From Terriglobus roseus (GTDB lineage Bacteria; Acidobacteriota; Terriglobia; Terriglobales; Acidobacteriaceae): a DNA stretch of 64,000 nucleotides. The position numbers and the translations under genes are program-made. This document shows positions 44,994-53,162 of this stretch, in pieces. The stretch covers positions 186,001-250,000 of the forward strand of contig NZ_FNSD01000001.1 in the NCBI RefSeq assembly GCF_900105625.1. The letters are read 5' to 3'. The first letter of the stretch is position 1, and the number at the start of each line of letters is the position of its first letter. The notes under the pieces are model-generated. The model did no database searches. It saw only the letters and a list, made by a program, of their open reading frames with translations, and was not told the DNA's origin.

Positions 44994-45676
44994 CTGCGTG
45001 CACTCCTGGCGAGGAAGTCACTCAGAGAGACCCGTGGACGGAAGGGCGGCGTGCGTGGACGATCCGGCGCACGAACCGCGGCCTGCACTTCGATGTGGTC
45101 GATCGAAATCTCAAGGATGGGCTGAGTTGGAATACGCGCAGGCTCCGCTGGAGAAACTTCACTCGGCGCGGCCGACGTCTGTTGCGATGTCTCGGTGCTC
45201 GTCGATCTCTTCGCGTCGGGCACGAACAGCACCGTATGCGCCACCGGAGAACCGTGCTGTGTCTCTTCGCGCGCGAACGGCTCCGTGTCGTGCTCTGGGT
45301 TCCCGCGCTGCTCAGCAGGTTTGTGTTTCAATTCGGTCTCGCGGAAGTCAGGATCCTCTGGATTGGGAACCGCTACTGCCCGATCCACGCTATGCAACGG
45401 CGCTGATTGCAGCTTGATCTCTTCTCGCAACACCTGCGATCTGGATGGCGCATCCGAGGTCGTCGTTTGCACCATTGTCGCCCGCGTCCTCGGCATCTCG
45501 ACCGATGCAGGGGAAGGAACCGCCATGGCCCGCGATGTCTCTGCGTCCTGCATTACTTCGGCGGGAAGGTTCGTTGCTGCGGCCAGCCGCAGCGCGGCTC
45601 GCGAGGGTCGCAGTGGCTCAAGACCGCCACCTGGAACGGCCGCACGTTGCAAAACGCGATGCAGGAGACCACTCAT
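44990..45676 (-). CDS. Proline-rich, largely disordered eCIS-operon protein
   Basis: The 228-residue protein is dominated by Pro, Ala, Glu, Thr and Arg, with no predicted domain. Segments such as SSAAPSEVSPAEPARIPTQP type repeats and many charged residues point to disorder. The N-terminus MSGLLHRVLQRAAVPGG and the C-terminal helix SLSDFLARSARR could be binding ends. Such linkers occur in eCIS loci between hub and cap genes, with unclear roles. Start and stop overlap both neighbours by ATGA. I do not name a function. Confidence 0.7.
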   Translation of the reverse strand: MSGLLHRVLQRAAVPGGGLEPLRPSRAALRLAAATNLPAEVMQDAETSRAMAVPSPASVEMPRTRATMVQTTTSDAPSRSQVLREEIKLQSAPLHSVDRAVAVPNPEDPDFRETELKHKPAEQRGNPEHDTEPFAREETQHGSPVAHTVLFVPDAKRSTSTETSQQTSAAPSEVSPAEPARIPTQPILEISIDHIEVQAAVRAPDRPRTPPFRPRVSLSDFLARSARR

Positions 45677-46422
45677 GCCGTCGCCCCCGCGCCCACAATG
45701 TGTTTCAGGTAAGCCTCGCGGCGGACTTCGCTCATCCTGAGGATGGAACGTTCACCCCAGCCATAAGCGCGGGCAATCTCATGCACATCGCCCAGCAACA
45801 CAGAAACGCGATGCCGTATCGCCAGCCAGACAAAATGTGCTGGATCAAAGTCCACGCGATTCAACTCGCCGCACTCTGCGCACTCCAGCGTGCATGACAT
45901 CTCCGCGTCGGCATTGCGGGCGGCAACGGCGGTTTGAAGCGCCGCTAGAGCTGACTCGCTCACGCTGGACTCGTCGAAGGCGCCCCTTGGGTCGGATCCG
46001 CCGGCGATGCACGATAGCAAGAGGATTCGCTCTCTGTCAGCCACGGCCTCTGCCTGTAAGGCGTGCAATACCATCCGGGTGGTGATCTCGAGTACACGAA
46101 CCGCATCCTTTTCTCCTACCGCTATCTCGTCCTCTTCGGCACGGTCCGGAAGCACGCTGAGCAGGCCTTCGACTTCGCTGCGGAACTCCATTGCGGCGCT
46201 GCAGCGCATGCAGGTTGAGAAACCCTGAAGTTCTGGTCCGAAGGTGGAGGCGTACAGCTGCAGTAGCAACCGGTTGCGTCGCACCAGGGAAACATCCTCC
46301 AGCGCCTCTGCACTGGTCCCAGGCATGGCATGTGATAGCAGCCAAAGCGGACGCCGTACCGGGTCAGACGCAGCGGCGTCCTCCCATGCCAGCAGCAGTC
46401 GTTCTCCTTCCAATGAACGCAT
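45673..46422 (-). CDS. T4 gp26-like baseplate hub or assembly protein with zinc-type CxxC motifs
   Basis: The protein is 249 residues from the ATG ending at 46422. It has CMRC and CAEC pairs (zinc ribbon style), a helical centre and a C-terminal EIARAYGWGERSILRMSEVRREAYL. That end resembles the short DUF6760-like sequences and T4-type baseplate/chaperone proteins that follow tube genes in eCIS loci. The start is doubtful: 27 codons upstream, in the same frame, read SPYYESHAGFAPRIVAGRG, which looks like real protein, but there is no standard start codon before a TGA at 46504-46506. The TTG directly before the ATG has GGGGAACC upstream. Its exact role is inferred from position only. Confidence 0.7.
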   Translation of the reverse strand: MRSLEGERLLLAWEDAAASDPVRRPLWLLSHAMPGTSAEALEDVSLVRRNRLLLQLYASTFGPELQGFSTCMRCSAAMEFRSEVEGLLSVLPDRAEEDEIAVGEKDAVRVLEITTRMVLHALQAEAVADRERILLLSCIAGGSDPRGAFDESSVSESALAALQTAVAARNADAEMSCTLECAECGELNRVDFDPAHFVWLAIRHRVSVLLGDVHEIARAYGWGERSILRMSEVRREAYLKHIVGAGATA

Positions 46423-46534
46423 CAAGGTTCCCCGCCCCGCGACGATGCGCGGGGCAAATCCTGCGTGACTCTCGTAATAAGGTGAGGCGGCAACAGCGCC
46501 GCATCACGACCGCTTCCTCATTCGGCTGCGCTAA

Positions 46535-47062
46535 TCAGGCGCGCGTGGAAGCGAAGCTGGGCTCCGTAGGCTCAGTGACGGACGTGTCCCGTTCCCATCC
46601 TTCGTTCTCAAGCTTCAAGTGCTGGATCGCGACCGCGTTTGCATTCGCATCGAGGTCGGGCAGTGCCTGATACTCCGACACCCAGGCTCGATAGATCTTG
46701 TAGCTGATCGCGAGTTGGCCGGCTTCGTTATAGAGGTCGAGGATGACGTCTTTGCGGAAGTCCTTCAAAGACACTTCGGCACCAAGCCCCGCCTGCAACT
46801 GCCACACCTTTGCAGCCCACGCCTCAAAGTCAGGGTCATGCGTAACGCCGCGCTCTAGTGTGATCGCGTCATACTCGGTGCGTCCCGGCGACTTGCGACT
46901 GGTACTGGCATCGCCACCTTCACGATGCTTTACCACTTCCGTCGTGCGCTTCAAGGCTGAGACCTTGCTTAGACCTGCTACATAGCGACCATCCCACTTC
47001 AAGCGGAACTTGAAGTTCTTGTACGGATCGAACCGCTGCGCATTGACTACAAATTCCGCCAT
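46535..47062 (-). CDS. eCIS inner tube protein (gp19/Afp1-type)
   Basis: The 175-residue protein belongs to the T4 gp19-like tube family. It has NFKFRLKWDGRYVAGLSKVS near the N-terminus, TTEVVKHREGGDASTSRKSPG, YDAITLERGVTHDPDFEAWA and VILDLYNEAGQLAISYKIY (runs shortened), the usual order of Hcp-like tube subunits. Stacked hexamers make the channel that is driven into the target cell. The gene starts at ATG 47062 with AAAGGAAAAGG and follows the sheath by 15 nt. Only one tube gene is present, unlike the several paralogues of Afp/PVC. Confidence 0.9.
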   Translation of the reverse strand: MAEFVVNAQRFDPYKNFKFRLKWDGRYVAGLSKVSALKRTTEVVKHREGGDASTSRKSPGRTEYDAITLERGVTHDPDFEAWAAKVWQLQAGLGAEVSLKDFRKDVILDLYNEAGQLAISYKIYRAWVSEYQALPDLDANANAVAIQHLKLENEGWERDTSVTEPTEPSFASTRA

Positions 47063-47077
47063 GGCCTTTTCCTTTCG

Positions 47078-49285
47078 TTACGACACCGACTGACTGCTGA
47101 TCTGCTGGATCTGGATCACGACAAATTCGGCGGGCTTGAGGGGAGCAAAACCAACCAGTATGTTCACTACGCCCGAATCGATGTCGGTCTGCGTGGTGGT
47201 GGTGCTGTCGCACTTCACGAAGTACGCCTCCTGCGGTGTCTTACCCTGGAATGCGCCACGGCGAAACAAGGTATTCAGAAAGCCTTCGACATTCAAACGG
47301 ATAGACGCCCACAGGGGCTCGTCATTCGGCTCGAAGACAACCCACTGTGTTCCGCGGAAGAGGCTCTCTTCCAGAAACAACGCAAGCCTTCGCACCGGTA
47401 CATACTTCCATTCGTTCGCACGGGCATCTGCGCCCAATGTCGTCCGCGCACCCCACAGGACCGAGCCATATACCGGGAAATTACGGAAACAATTCAAACC
47501 CAGTGGATTGAGAGAGCCATTCTCCGCATCGCTCAGTTTGTATGCCATGCTCTGCACGCCGATCAGTTGTGCATCGATGCCGGCAGGCGCCTTCCACACA
47601 CCACGCGAAGCATCGGTGCGAGCATAGACGCCCGACGCAACACCCGACGGCGCGAAGGTGCGCAGCTGAAAGTCATTCAGGGGATCGGGAAGTCGCAGAC
47701 GTGGAAAGAATGCGGCCGCATTGCGATCCTGAACATTCAGTTGGGTCGAAACCCAGTCCACCGCTGCAGCGGGTGTGTTTACATTCGGTGGAGGGTCGAT
47801 CAACAGGAACGCGCGCCGCTCATCACAAAGCGCAATGGCTGCACTGTAGATTGCATTGGTATCAATGTTCGAATCCAAGGACGCCGGGTCGCCTGGATTT
47901 GCGCGTGTCGCATCCGGAATACTCAGAAGATTGAACAGGTCTACCTTCTCCAGCGCGTAGATACCCGTGAAGTCTGACTGACTCCCGATGAGATCGCCCG
48001 TCTGCGGCAGACCCGTACCATCACCACCTGCGACCGACGCCGTCTGCGAACCAAAGACATGCGCCGTCCCGAGCGAGTACTGCGCCACGTTTGCAGTCGT
48101 GCCCAGGCCAAGCAGCGCAGACGCATCATTCAAGCCGCCGGTTGGCGTGCCCAGCGTAATCACCGCATCCGGATTTTGAGGCAACGTCACCACCACTCGA
48201 AGACCGCTACCGCTCCCTGACTTTGTAACGGTCACGCGCGCCGCACTACCGGGCAGCTTCGACTGCAACGTTGTATTTAGCGCGCGAGCCAGTGCCTGCG
48301 CTACTCCCGGCAGACTCTGCGGTATCGTGTTGCCATCCGCGAAGACCGTGATGTTCAGCGGCAACGGGGCGAGCGTCGCTGGACTGCTCACCCCCAGACT
48401 CAGGGCGTAGTTCCCGTTGGCAACTGGCTGAAGGATCTTACCGACTGCGGTCGGGTTGTCATTCCCAGTGAAAGGAGGCGCGAGCGTCACCGCACCGGTC
48501 GCGGAGTCCAGCTTGGATACGGCATAGACCCCGTTTGTAGCGTCTCCATCAAAGGAGAGGAACTGCCCCACACGCAGCGCCTGCAGGTTCAACGGATTTG
48601 AAGCCGTGGCCGTCGCACCGTCCTTCACAACCGCGAAGGTTCCAGTTACAGGTAGCTTCTTCGCGGCACTTCCCAGAATGCCAGCCGCGGTAATCGCACT
48701 GCCTGTGAGGCCGGTGCGCGCCGGGGCTACCGTCGGCGCGGGACTATGGACCGATACCTTCACCAACTGCGATCCGGAGTCAGGATCATTTACGACATTG
48801 GGCGCAAAATCCTTGCGGACCGGGTCAAGAGACAGGCCAGAAAATGTCTCCACGGTACCGTCAATCAGGTTCGTGATGGTCAGATTGAAGCCGGTTGGCA
48901 CAGCGGTCTGATCGACACTGTCATAGTTCACATCTGCAATCAGGTTTCCGTTCGCCCAGGTTCCACTACTCAGCGCAGTAAGCGTGATTCCCTCAAATAC
49001 CGCGGTCGCGTCCGTCGCGCCGTGTTTCGGCACGCGAACGACATACGCCTCGCTTCCACCGTTCTGAAAAAACTGCTGCACTGCATAACTGAGTTCGCTG
49101 TCCGAAGCGAAACCACCGAAGGTCCTCTCGAAATCCGCAAAGCTGTAGAGGTGCTCCGCGCGGTTGTCGATGCCGCTCTTCGTGTATCCCACAAATGCCG
49201 TTACAGACGTCGCTACCGACGCAATTGTATGTACCGGAGACTCTAACTCCTGGATATAAACACCGGGATACGTATACGCTCCCAT
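47078..49285 (-). CDS. eCIS contractile sheath protein with large inserted domain
   Basis: The 735-residue protein opens with GAYTYPGVYIQELESPVHTI, then TAFVGYTKSG, YSFADFERTFGG, YAVQQFFQNGGSEAYVVRV. It ends with SLFRGTQWVVFEPNDEPLW and GIDSGVVNILVGFAPLKPAEF-type strands (runs shortened), all typical of T4 gp18-like sheaths. The conserved halves are about 1-185 and 430-735. The 185-425 segment is extra, beta-rich and Gly/Ala/Thr-rich. Ordinary eCIS sheaths are about 350-500 residues, so this one is long by an outward domain. The ATG ending at 49285 has AAAGG upstream. The longer frame to 49423 precedes the conserved start and is rejected. It is the first gene of the operon. Confidence 0.92.
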   Translation of the reverse strand: MGAYTYPGVYIQELESPVHTIASVATSVTAFVGYTKSGIDNRAEHLYSFADFERTFGGFASDSELSYAVQQFFQNGGSEAYVVRVPKHGATDATAVFEGITLTALSSGTWANGNLIADVNYDSVDQTAVPTGFNLTITNLIDGTVETFSGLSLDPVRKDFAPNVVNDPDSGSQLVKVSVHSPAPTVAPARTGLTGSAITAAGILGSAAKKLPVTGTFAVVKDGATATASNPLNLQALRVGQFLSFDGDATNGVYAVSKLDSATGAVTLAPPFTGNDNPTAVGKILQPVANGNYALSLGVSSPATLAPLPLNITVFADGNTIPQSLPGVAQALARALNTTLQSKLPGSAARVTVTKSGSGSGLRVVVTLPQNPDAVITLGTPTGGLNDASALLGLGTTANVAQYSLGTAHVFGSQTASVAGGDGTGLPQTGDLIGSQSDFTGIYALEKVDLFNLLSIPDATRANPGDPASLDSNIDTNAIYSAAIALCDERRAFLLIDPPPNVNTPAAAVDWVSTQLNVQDRNAAAFFPRLRLPDPLNDFQLRTFAPSGVASGVYARTDASRGVWKAPAGIDAQLIGVQSMAYKLSDAENGSLNPLGLNCFRNFPVYGSVLWGARTTLGADARANEWKYVPVRRLALFLEESLFRGTQWVVFEPNDEPLWASIRLNVEGFLNTLFRRGAFQGKTPQEAYFVKCDSTTTTQTDIDSGVVNILVGFAPLKPAEFVVIQIQQISSQSVS

Positions 49286-49365
49286 GGGAATCGCCTTTCC
49301 GCAGCGAAGCTGCAGCACGTTATGCGGCGTGATGTAAGAACGATAGGGGTAACTACACTCGGCGA

Positions 49366-49385
49366 TCGAAACAGGGGTGTTTCGA
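49366..49385 (-). promoter_or_regulatory. 8-bp palindrome at the predicted start of the eCIS transcript
   Basis: A perfect inverted repeat TCGAAACA-GGGG-TGTTTCGA occupies 49366-49385, immediately downstream of the candidate -10 element (49395-49400) in the transcribed direction. In the RNA it would form an 8-bp hairpin with a 4-nt loop within the first nucleotides. It could be an operator for a regulator or a 5'-stabilising hairpin. Confidence 0.55.
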
Positions 49386-49394
49386 AGGTGATTC

Positions 49395-49423
49395 CTTTTA
49401 CGCCCGCCGATCCTGCCGGTCAA
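49395..49423 (-). promoter_or_regulatory. Candidate sigma-70 promoter of the eCIS operon
   Basis: On the minus strand, TTGACC (complement of 49418-49423) and TAAAAG (complement of 49395-49400) are separated by exactly 17 bp. The -35 matches five of six consensus bases and the -10 three or four. The site is about 110 nt upstream of the sheath ATG. No better pair is visible in the region. Expression of the whole 28-kb operon from it is inference. Confidence 0.4.
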
Positions 49424-49819
49424 GATTATTTTTGTGAATTATCGATTTAGGGAAAAGGCGCGACAGATAGCGCAAAACAAGTAAATCTTGCGTTTATGCG
49501 GGATGGGCTCTCCTACACGCACCTTTGATACCTGTCGCCTATCAACTACATCACTTTGCGATAACTGCGACTTTCACAGACCGTCCGCATGATCATGTCA
49601 GCTTAGTGTGGGGTCGATAACTCAGATTTGCTGGTAACTTCATGAACGATGCTGACTTTAGTCCGCAAGTGCCTAATATTTTGTTGTCAAACCCGATGCT
49701 TCGTGGAAAATGTTCACTCGCGTCATGTGAAACGGTGCGGCCCCGGACGATGAGCTGCTGGTAGATTTTCGCTTCCCACCACCAGCGGGCATCCGCGCCC
49801 TAAGAAATCAACTGAGCGG

Positions 49820-49847
49820 TTGACAAAATCCGCAGGCGCCGTAAACG
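49820..49847 (+). promoter_or_regulatory. Possible promoter for the GH13-like gene
   Basis: TTGACA (perfect -35) at 49820-49825 is followed after 16 bp by TAAACG (49842-49847), a weak -10 match. It lies about 80 nt upstream of the TTG start of the GH13-like gene. The -35 overlaps the first of two related ACTGA-n5-type repeats, so a regulator there could block it. Confidence 0.35.
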
Positions 49848-49926
49848 ATGCGGAATGACAACTGACCGCTCAACATTGCGCGTGTATTCGGACCTATGAC
49901 CGGGAAGTCGCGACGAGAGGTGACGT

Positions 49927-51249
49927 TTGAACGTTTACGTTACACAATGGCCCGGACGGAAAAATGGCCTTGCAAAACGCGTCACGGGGTGGGTCCCGTC
50001 CTATGCAGCGAGCGGGATTGGCGCCTTCGAGCTTCCGCCTCTCGCACAGACACAATTTGGTCCAACCTCGTCTTCGCTTGGGTACGATCCGATCTGCGAT
50101 TACAACGTGGGGCAGTTTCCTGGCGAACCGACACGCATCGGTACAGGTGCGGAGATCCAGGCTTGTTCGCGGGCCTGCCACAAGCGGGGATTGCGTCTGA
50201 CGGCAGATTGGCCGATACATCAATACGGTGGACGTCCCCCGTACGTCGAGCGCGGCTCCAACGGCAAGCCAGATCGCAAGCTCTTCTTCAAGGCAGCCGG
50301 GCTATTCGGTGGACCTCGCGACCGTCTCTTTGATCCGGAGATTGTGCCGGACGACGGGACCCGGGTTAACTACCAGACGTCAAAGCCTGCTGGCTACATG
50401 CTGAAGCAAAAGCAGCTTTCTGGCAGGTGGCTGGATGCGCGACTGGGGCTCGATGGCTTCCGGGAAGACGAAGCCAAGAGCGAGTCCATTGCCACATCCA
50501 GGGCACTGAATGCGGCGCGTCCCGGCATGAATGTGGCGGAAGTCTACACGGGAGACATGAACGAACTGGACGCCTTCTGGAGGCAGGTCGGCATCCCCGT
50601 GATCGACTTCCCGTATCACTATGCCTGCCGTGACGTCTCCAATGGAGCCGGCTTCGGGCGACTGGTCGACAGCGCTTACGCCGACCGTAATCCGGAGGGC
50701 GCTTATCGCTATGTGGAGAGCCTCGACACGGACGGCCCGGGCGGCGTGGTGAACAACAAGCTATGGTTTTACCTGCATGGCATGACGACCCCCTGCAAAG
50801 GCTTTCGCATTTACGCCGGAGACTTCGAAGGCTACGGCCTCGGCAAGTGGATCTTGAACTATGCCTGGATTAGTTCCCTCGCTCTGGGACCGCTCCTCTA
50901 CCAGCATGTCGAAGATGACATCCTGTGCTGGTCGCGGGATGGCAATGGTGGGCCGTTTGGACGAACGGCGGGGTTGATCTGCGGCATTTCAAAAGACCCG
51001 GTTAACACTCGTTGGATCTGGGTGAACACGCCCTTTGGACCGAACAAGCAATTACACAACTACGCCACAAGTGGTGGTCCAGATGTATGGACAAATGCCG
51101 ATGGATGGGCCAACCTGCCTTTCGGACCGAACGTATTCGGCAGTGCCCAAAACGGTTTTGCGTATTCGCTCGCGGGGCATCAAGGACGAATCAGACTGCC
51201 TGCACTTCCTGATCACATCAACGGATCGCTGACCGATTTCAGCATGTAG
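49927..51249 (+). CDS. Distant GH13 (alpha-amylase-like) protein with altered active site
   Basis: The 440-residue protein shows GH13 landmarks: GYDPICDYNVGQF (region near the first barrel strands), HKRGLRLTADWPIHQ (region I area), LDGFREDEAK with the nucleophile Asp181 (region II) and EVYTGD with Glu205 (region III). Region IV reads YVESLDTDG, so the usual His of the NHD motif is Leu266 while Asp267 is kept. Activity may therefore be weak, changed or lost. There is no signal peptide, so it is cytoplasmic unless exported another way. The start is TTG at 49927 with AGAGG 6 nt upstream. It is the first gene of the plus-strand block after the eCIS locus and is followed after 11 nt by a propeller gene. 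Confidence 0.65.
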   Translation: MNVYVTQWPGRKNGLAKRVTGWVPSYAASGIGAFELPPLAQTQFGPTSSSLGYDPICDYNVGQFPGEPTRIGTGAEIQACSRACHKRGLRLTADWPIHQYGGRPPYVERGSNGKPDRKLFFKAAGLFGGPRDRLFDPEIVPDDGTRVNYQTSKPAGYMLKQKQLSGRWLDARLGLDGFREDEAKSESIATSRALNAARPGMNVAEVYTGDMNELDAFWRQVGIPVIDFPYHYACRDVSNGAGFGRLVDSAYADRNPEGAYRYVESLDTDGPGGVVNNKLWFYLHGMTTPCKGFRIYAGDFEGYGLGKWILNYAWISSLALGPLLYQHVEDDILCWSRDGNGGPFGRTAGLICGISKDPVNTRWIWVNTPFGPNKQLHNYATSGGPDVWTNADGWANLPFGPNVFGSAQNGFAYSLAGHQGRIRLPALPDHINGSLTDFSM

Positions 51250-51260
51250 GGAGCAGAGAC

Positions 51261-52970
51261 ATGAAGATCGCCTCATTATTATTATGCGCAACCATCAGCG
51301 CGTCGGCACAGAACGTTCTCACGAAGAGTTATGACGTTGCGCGCACAAGCGAGAACCGCAGCGAAACAATCCTCACTCCGGCGAAGGTCGCCCAGGGAAT
51401 GACCATGCTGCCGCGCATCCCCTGTATCGGCGATGCGCGCGGCTGTGAAGCGCAACCACTGATCGACGGGAACGTGATGATCCTTGCCAGTGACGCCAAT
51501 GTTATCCGCGGCGTCAACCCAATCGGTGGCGCGGCCATCTGGCAAACGCCGCAGCTCTGCGCGCCGGTGAGGTCAATTCCAGGTAACGACATGTGGCGAG
51601 TGCAAACAAACTTCGGAATGCTCTCCACCGGGGTGATCGATGCGGACACTCACAAGCTGTACCAGGACGCGACATGCTCTTCCGACGGGTCAGGTTCCCA
51701 GCAATCCATGCAGCAAAAGATGTTTGTCCTTGATGACCGGTCCGGCACGGTGCTGGCAAGCACGATCCTTGACGCCACCAGTAACGGCCAACGCTACTCT
51801 GCGGCCCCACGCAAACAACGCTCGGCGCTGGCCCTCTGGTCGCGAAACGGGACTAAGTTCATCATTATTGCTGCGGGCTCTTTCACGGAAAGCGGCCCGG
51901 ACGCAACGGGATGGATACTCGCCTTCGATACGTTTGATCTGAAGGTAAAGGCTGCACTTGCGACACGGGCAGGTATCTGGATGTCGTCCCAGGGTCCGGC
52001 CATCGACTCGGATGGATTCATCTACGCCGGTGCCGGTAACGGATCGTTCAACGGCACTACGGACTTCGGCGAAGCCAGCATGAAGCTGCAATTCGTTCCA
52101 TCGACAGCAACGACAGCCGCGTCGTTGTCCGTAGTGGGCGCATGGGCGCCATTCTCTGATTCCTCGCGTGAGTGCGGGAACGTGCAACTCACCAATGCGA
52201 AGGTCCAGGTATCAGCCGTCACCGGAGCAACCCCCGGTGCGCAGATGCCCATGAACAGCGGCTGCAATAGCCAATGGACAGACCAAGATGCGCACCTCTC
52301 CGGGACCTTGGTCGAGCGGTTCCACCAGTACATCACTGCCGGAAAAGACGGCATCGGATATGTCGTCCCCACGCGGTCCTTTCCGCAGACGGCTCCAGCC
52401 GACTTCAAGAACCCAAAGGCGAATTGCGCGAAGGTAGCTCTCTACGAATTTGGTTGGGACCTTGGGATCGATCCCTGTCCCGTCAAGCTATCAACGCTGA
52501 ATCAATTCTTCGGCGGGAAGACGAGGCACCAACACGCTCCAATCGCTCACTACACTGCGCCCGACGGGACGTTTTACCTATTAATGATGGCCGAGAACTC
52601 CCCTCTGCAAATGTGGCGGGCAGACACAGGCGGGATCTACCACTTCGTCGGACGCAGTGCTGAGGTCGCGTCGCCCCAGTCCACCGGCAATGGCGGCATG
52701 CCCGGAGGCTTCTGTTCCGTCTCAGACAGCAACGGCGCCAACGCCATCGCTTGGTGCTCCGTGCCAAACGGAGACGCGAACCGGACAGTGACAACGGGAT
52801 TTCTCTATGGCTACGATCTCACCAAGTTGATTGCGGGCCAGCCCCCGCTGATCTTCAAGTCGGAACAGTACACCTACTCGAAATTCTCTCAGCCGATCGT
52901 CCACAACGGGACGGTAATTCTGGCGGACTACGCAGGCTCTGTCATGGAGTGGAAGCTGTCGGGTCAATAA
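51261..52970 (+). CDS. Secreted PQQ-like beta-propeller protein
   Basis: The 569-residue protein has a clear Sec signal (MKIASLLLCATISASAQN, cut near SAQ). Propeller strands follow, such as NVIRGVNPIGGAAIWQTPQL, MFVLDDRSGTVLASTILDA and GWILAFDTFDLKVKAALA, typical of PQQ-like repeat proteins. Cys pairs (CIGDARGC and others) suggest disulfides in the periplasm or outside. No catalytic signature for a quinoprotein dehydrogenase is apparent, so it may bind or process a sugar or lactone. It begins 11 nt after the GH13-like gene and is probably co-transcribed with it. Confidence 0.75.
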   Translation: MKIASLLLCATISASAQNVLTKSYDVARTSENRSETILTPAKVAQGMTMLPRIPCIGDARGCEAQPLIDGNVMILASDANVIRGVNPIGGAAIWQTPQLCAPVRSIPGNDMWRVQTNFGMLSTGVIDADTHKLYQDATCSSDGSGSQQSMQQKMFVLDDRSGTVLASTILDATSNGQRYSAAPRKQRSALALWSRNGTKFIIIAAGSFTESGPDATGWILAFDTFDLKVKAALATRAGIWMSSQGPAIDSDGFIYAGAGNGSFNGTTDFGEASMKLQFVPSTATTAASLSVVGAWAPFSDSSRECGNVQLTNAKVQVSAVTGATPGAQMPMNSGCNSQWTDQDAHLSGTLVERFHQYITAGKDGIGYVVPTRSFPQTAPADFKNPKANCAKVALYEFGWDLGIDPCPVKLSTLNQFFGGKTRHQHAPIAHYTAPDGTFYLLMMAENSPLQMWRADTGGIYHFVGRSAEVASPQSTGNGGMPGGFCSVSDSNGANAIAWCSVPNGDANRTVTTGFLYGYDLTKLIAGQPPLIFKSEQYTYSKFSQPIVHNGTVILADYAGSVMEWKLSGQ

Positions 52971-53162
52971 TGATTCAATGCTCGACTGACCGCTGGGATC
53001 ATCGCCTTCCCACGCAACGATCGAGACGCGTTGATGTGGGTTTGAGTCTACTTGGGCGAGTGGAGTATTTTGGGGATAGACCGAGTGCCATCAAAGGCAT
53101 CCAGATGGTCTGGCGCAAGCCACCTGATACCCGCAACTCGCAGATCCATCCAAGAGGTTTCA

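Larger units (their letters stand above)
49286..49926. other. 641-bp divergent regulatory region between the eCIS operon and the GH13-like gene
   Basis: This AT-richer stretch holds the promoters of the leftward eCIS operon and the rightward GH13-like gene. It carries the candidate eCIS promoter at 49395-49423, a palindrome at 49366-49385, a possible plus-strand promoter near 49820-49847 and the paired ACTGA-type repeats at 49811-49824 and 49861-49874. I see no gene and no RNA with a recognisable fold. Confidence 0.6.

Noticed and set aside
21404-49285. Prophage or R-type tailocin
   Set aside because: No capsid, portal, terminase, integrase or lysis genes are visible. The AAA+ ATPase, DUF4255 cap and DUF4157 proteins are features of eCIS.
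21404-49285. Type VI secretion system
   Set aside because: No membrane complex (TssJ, TssL, TssM) or ClpV-type ATPase is present. The ATPase is of the Afp15 kind.
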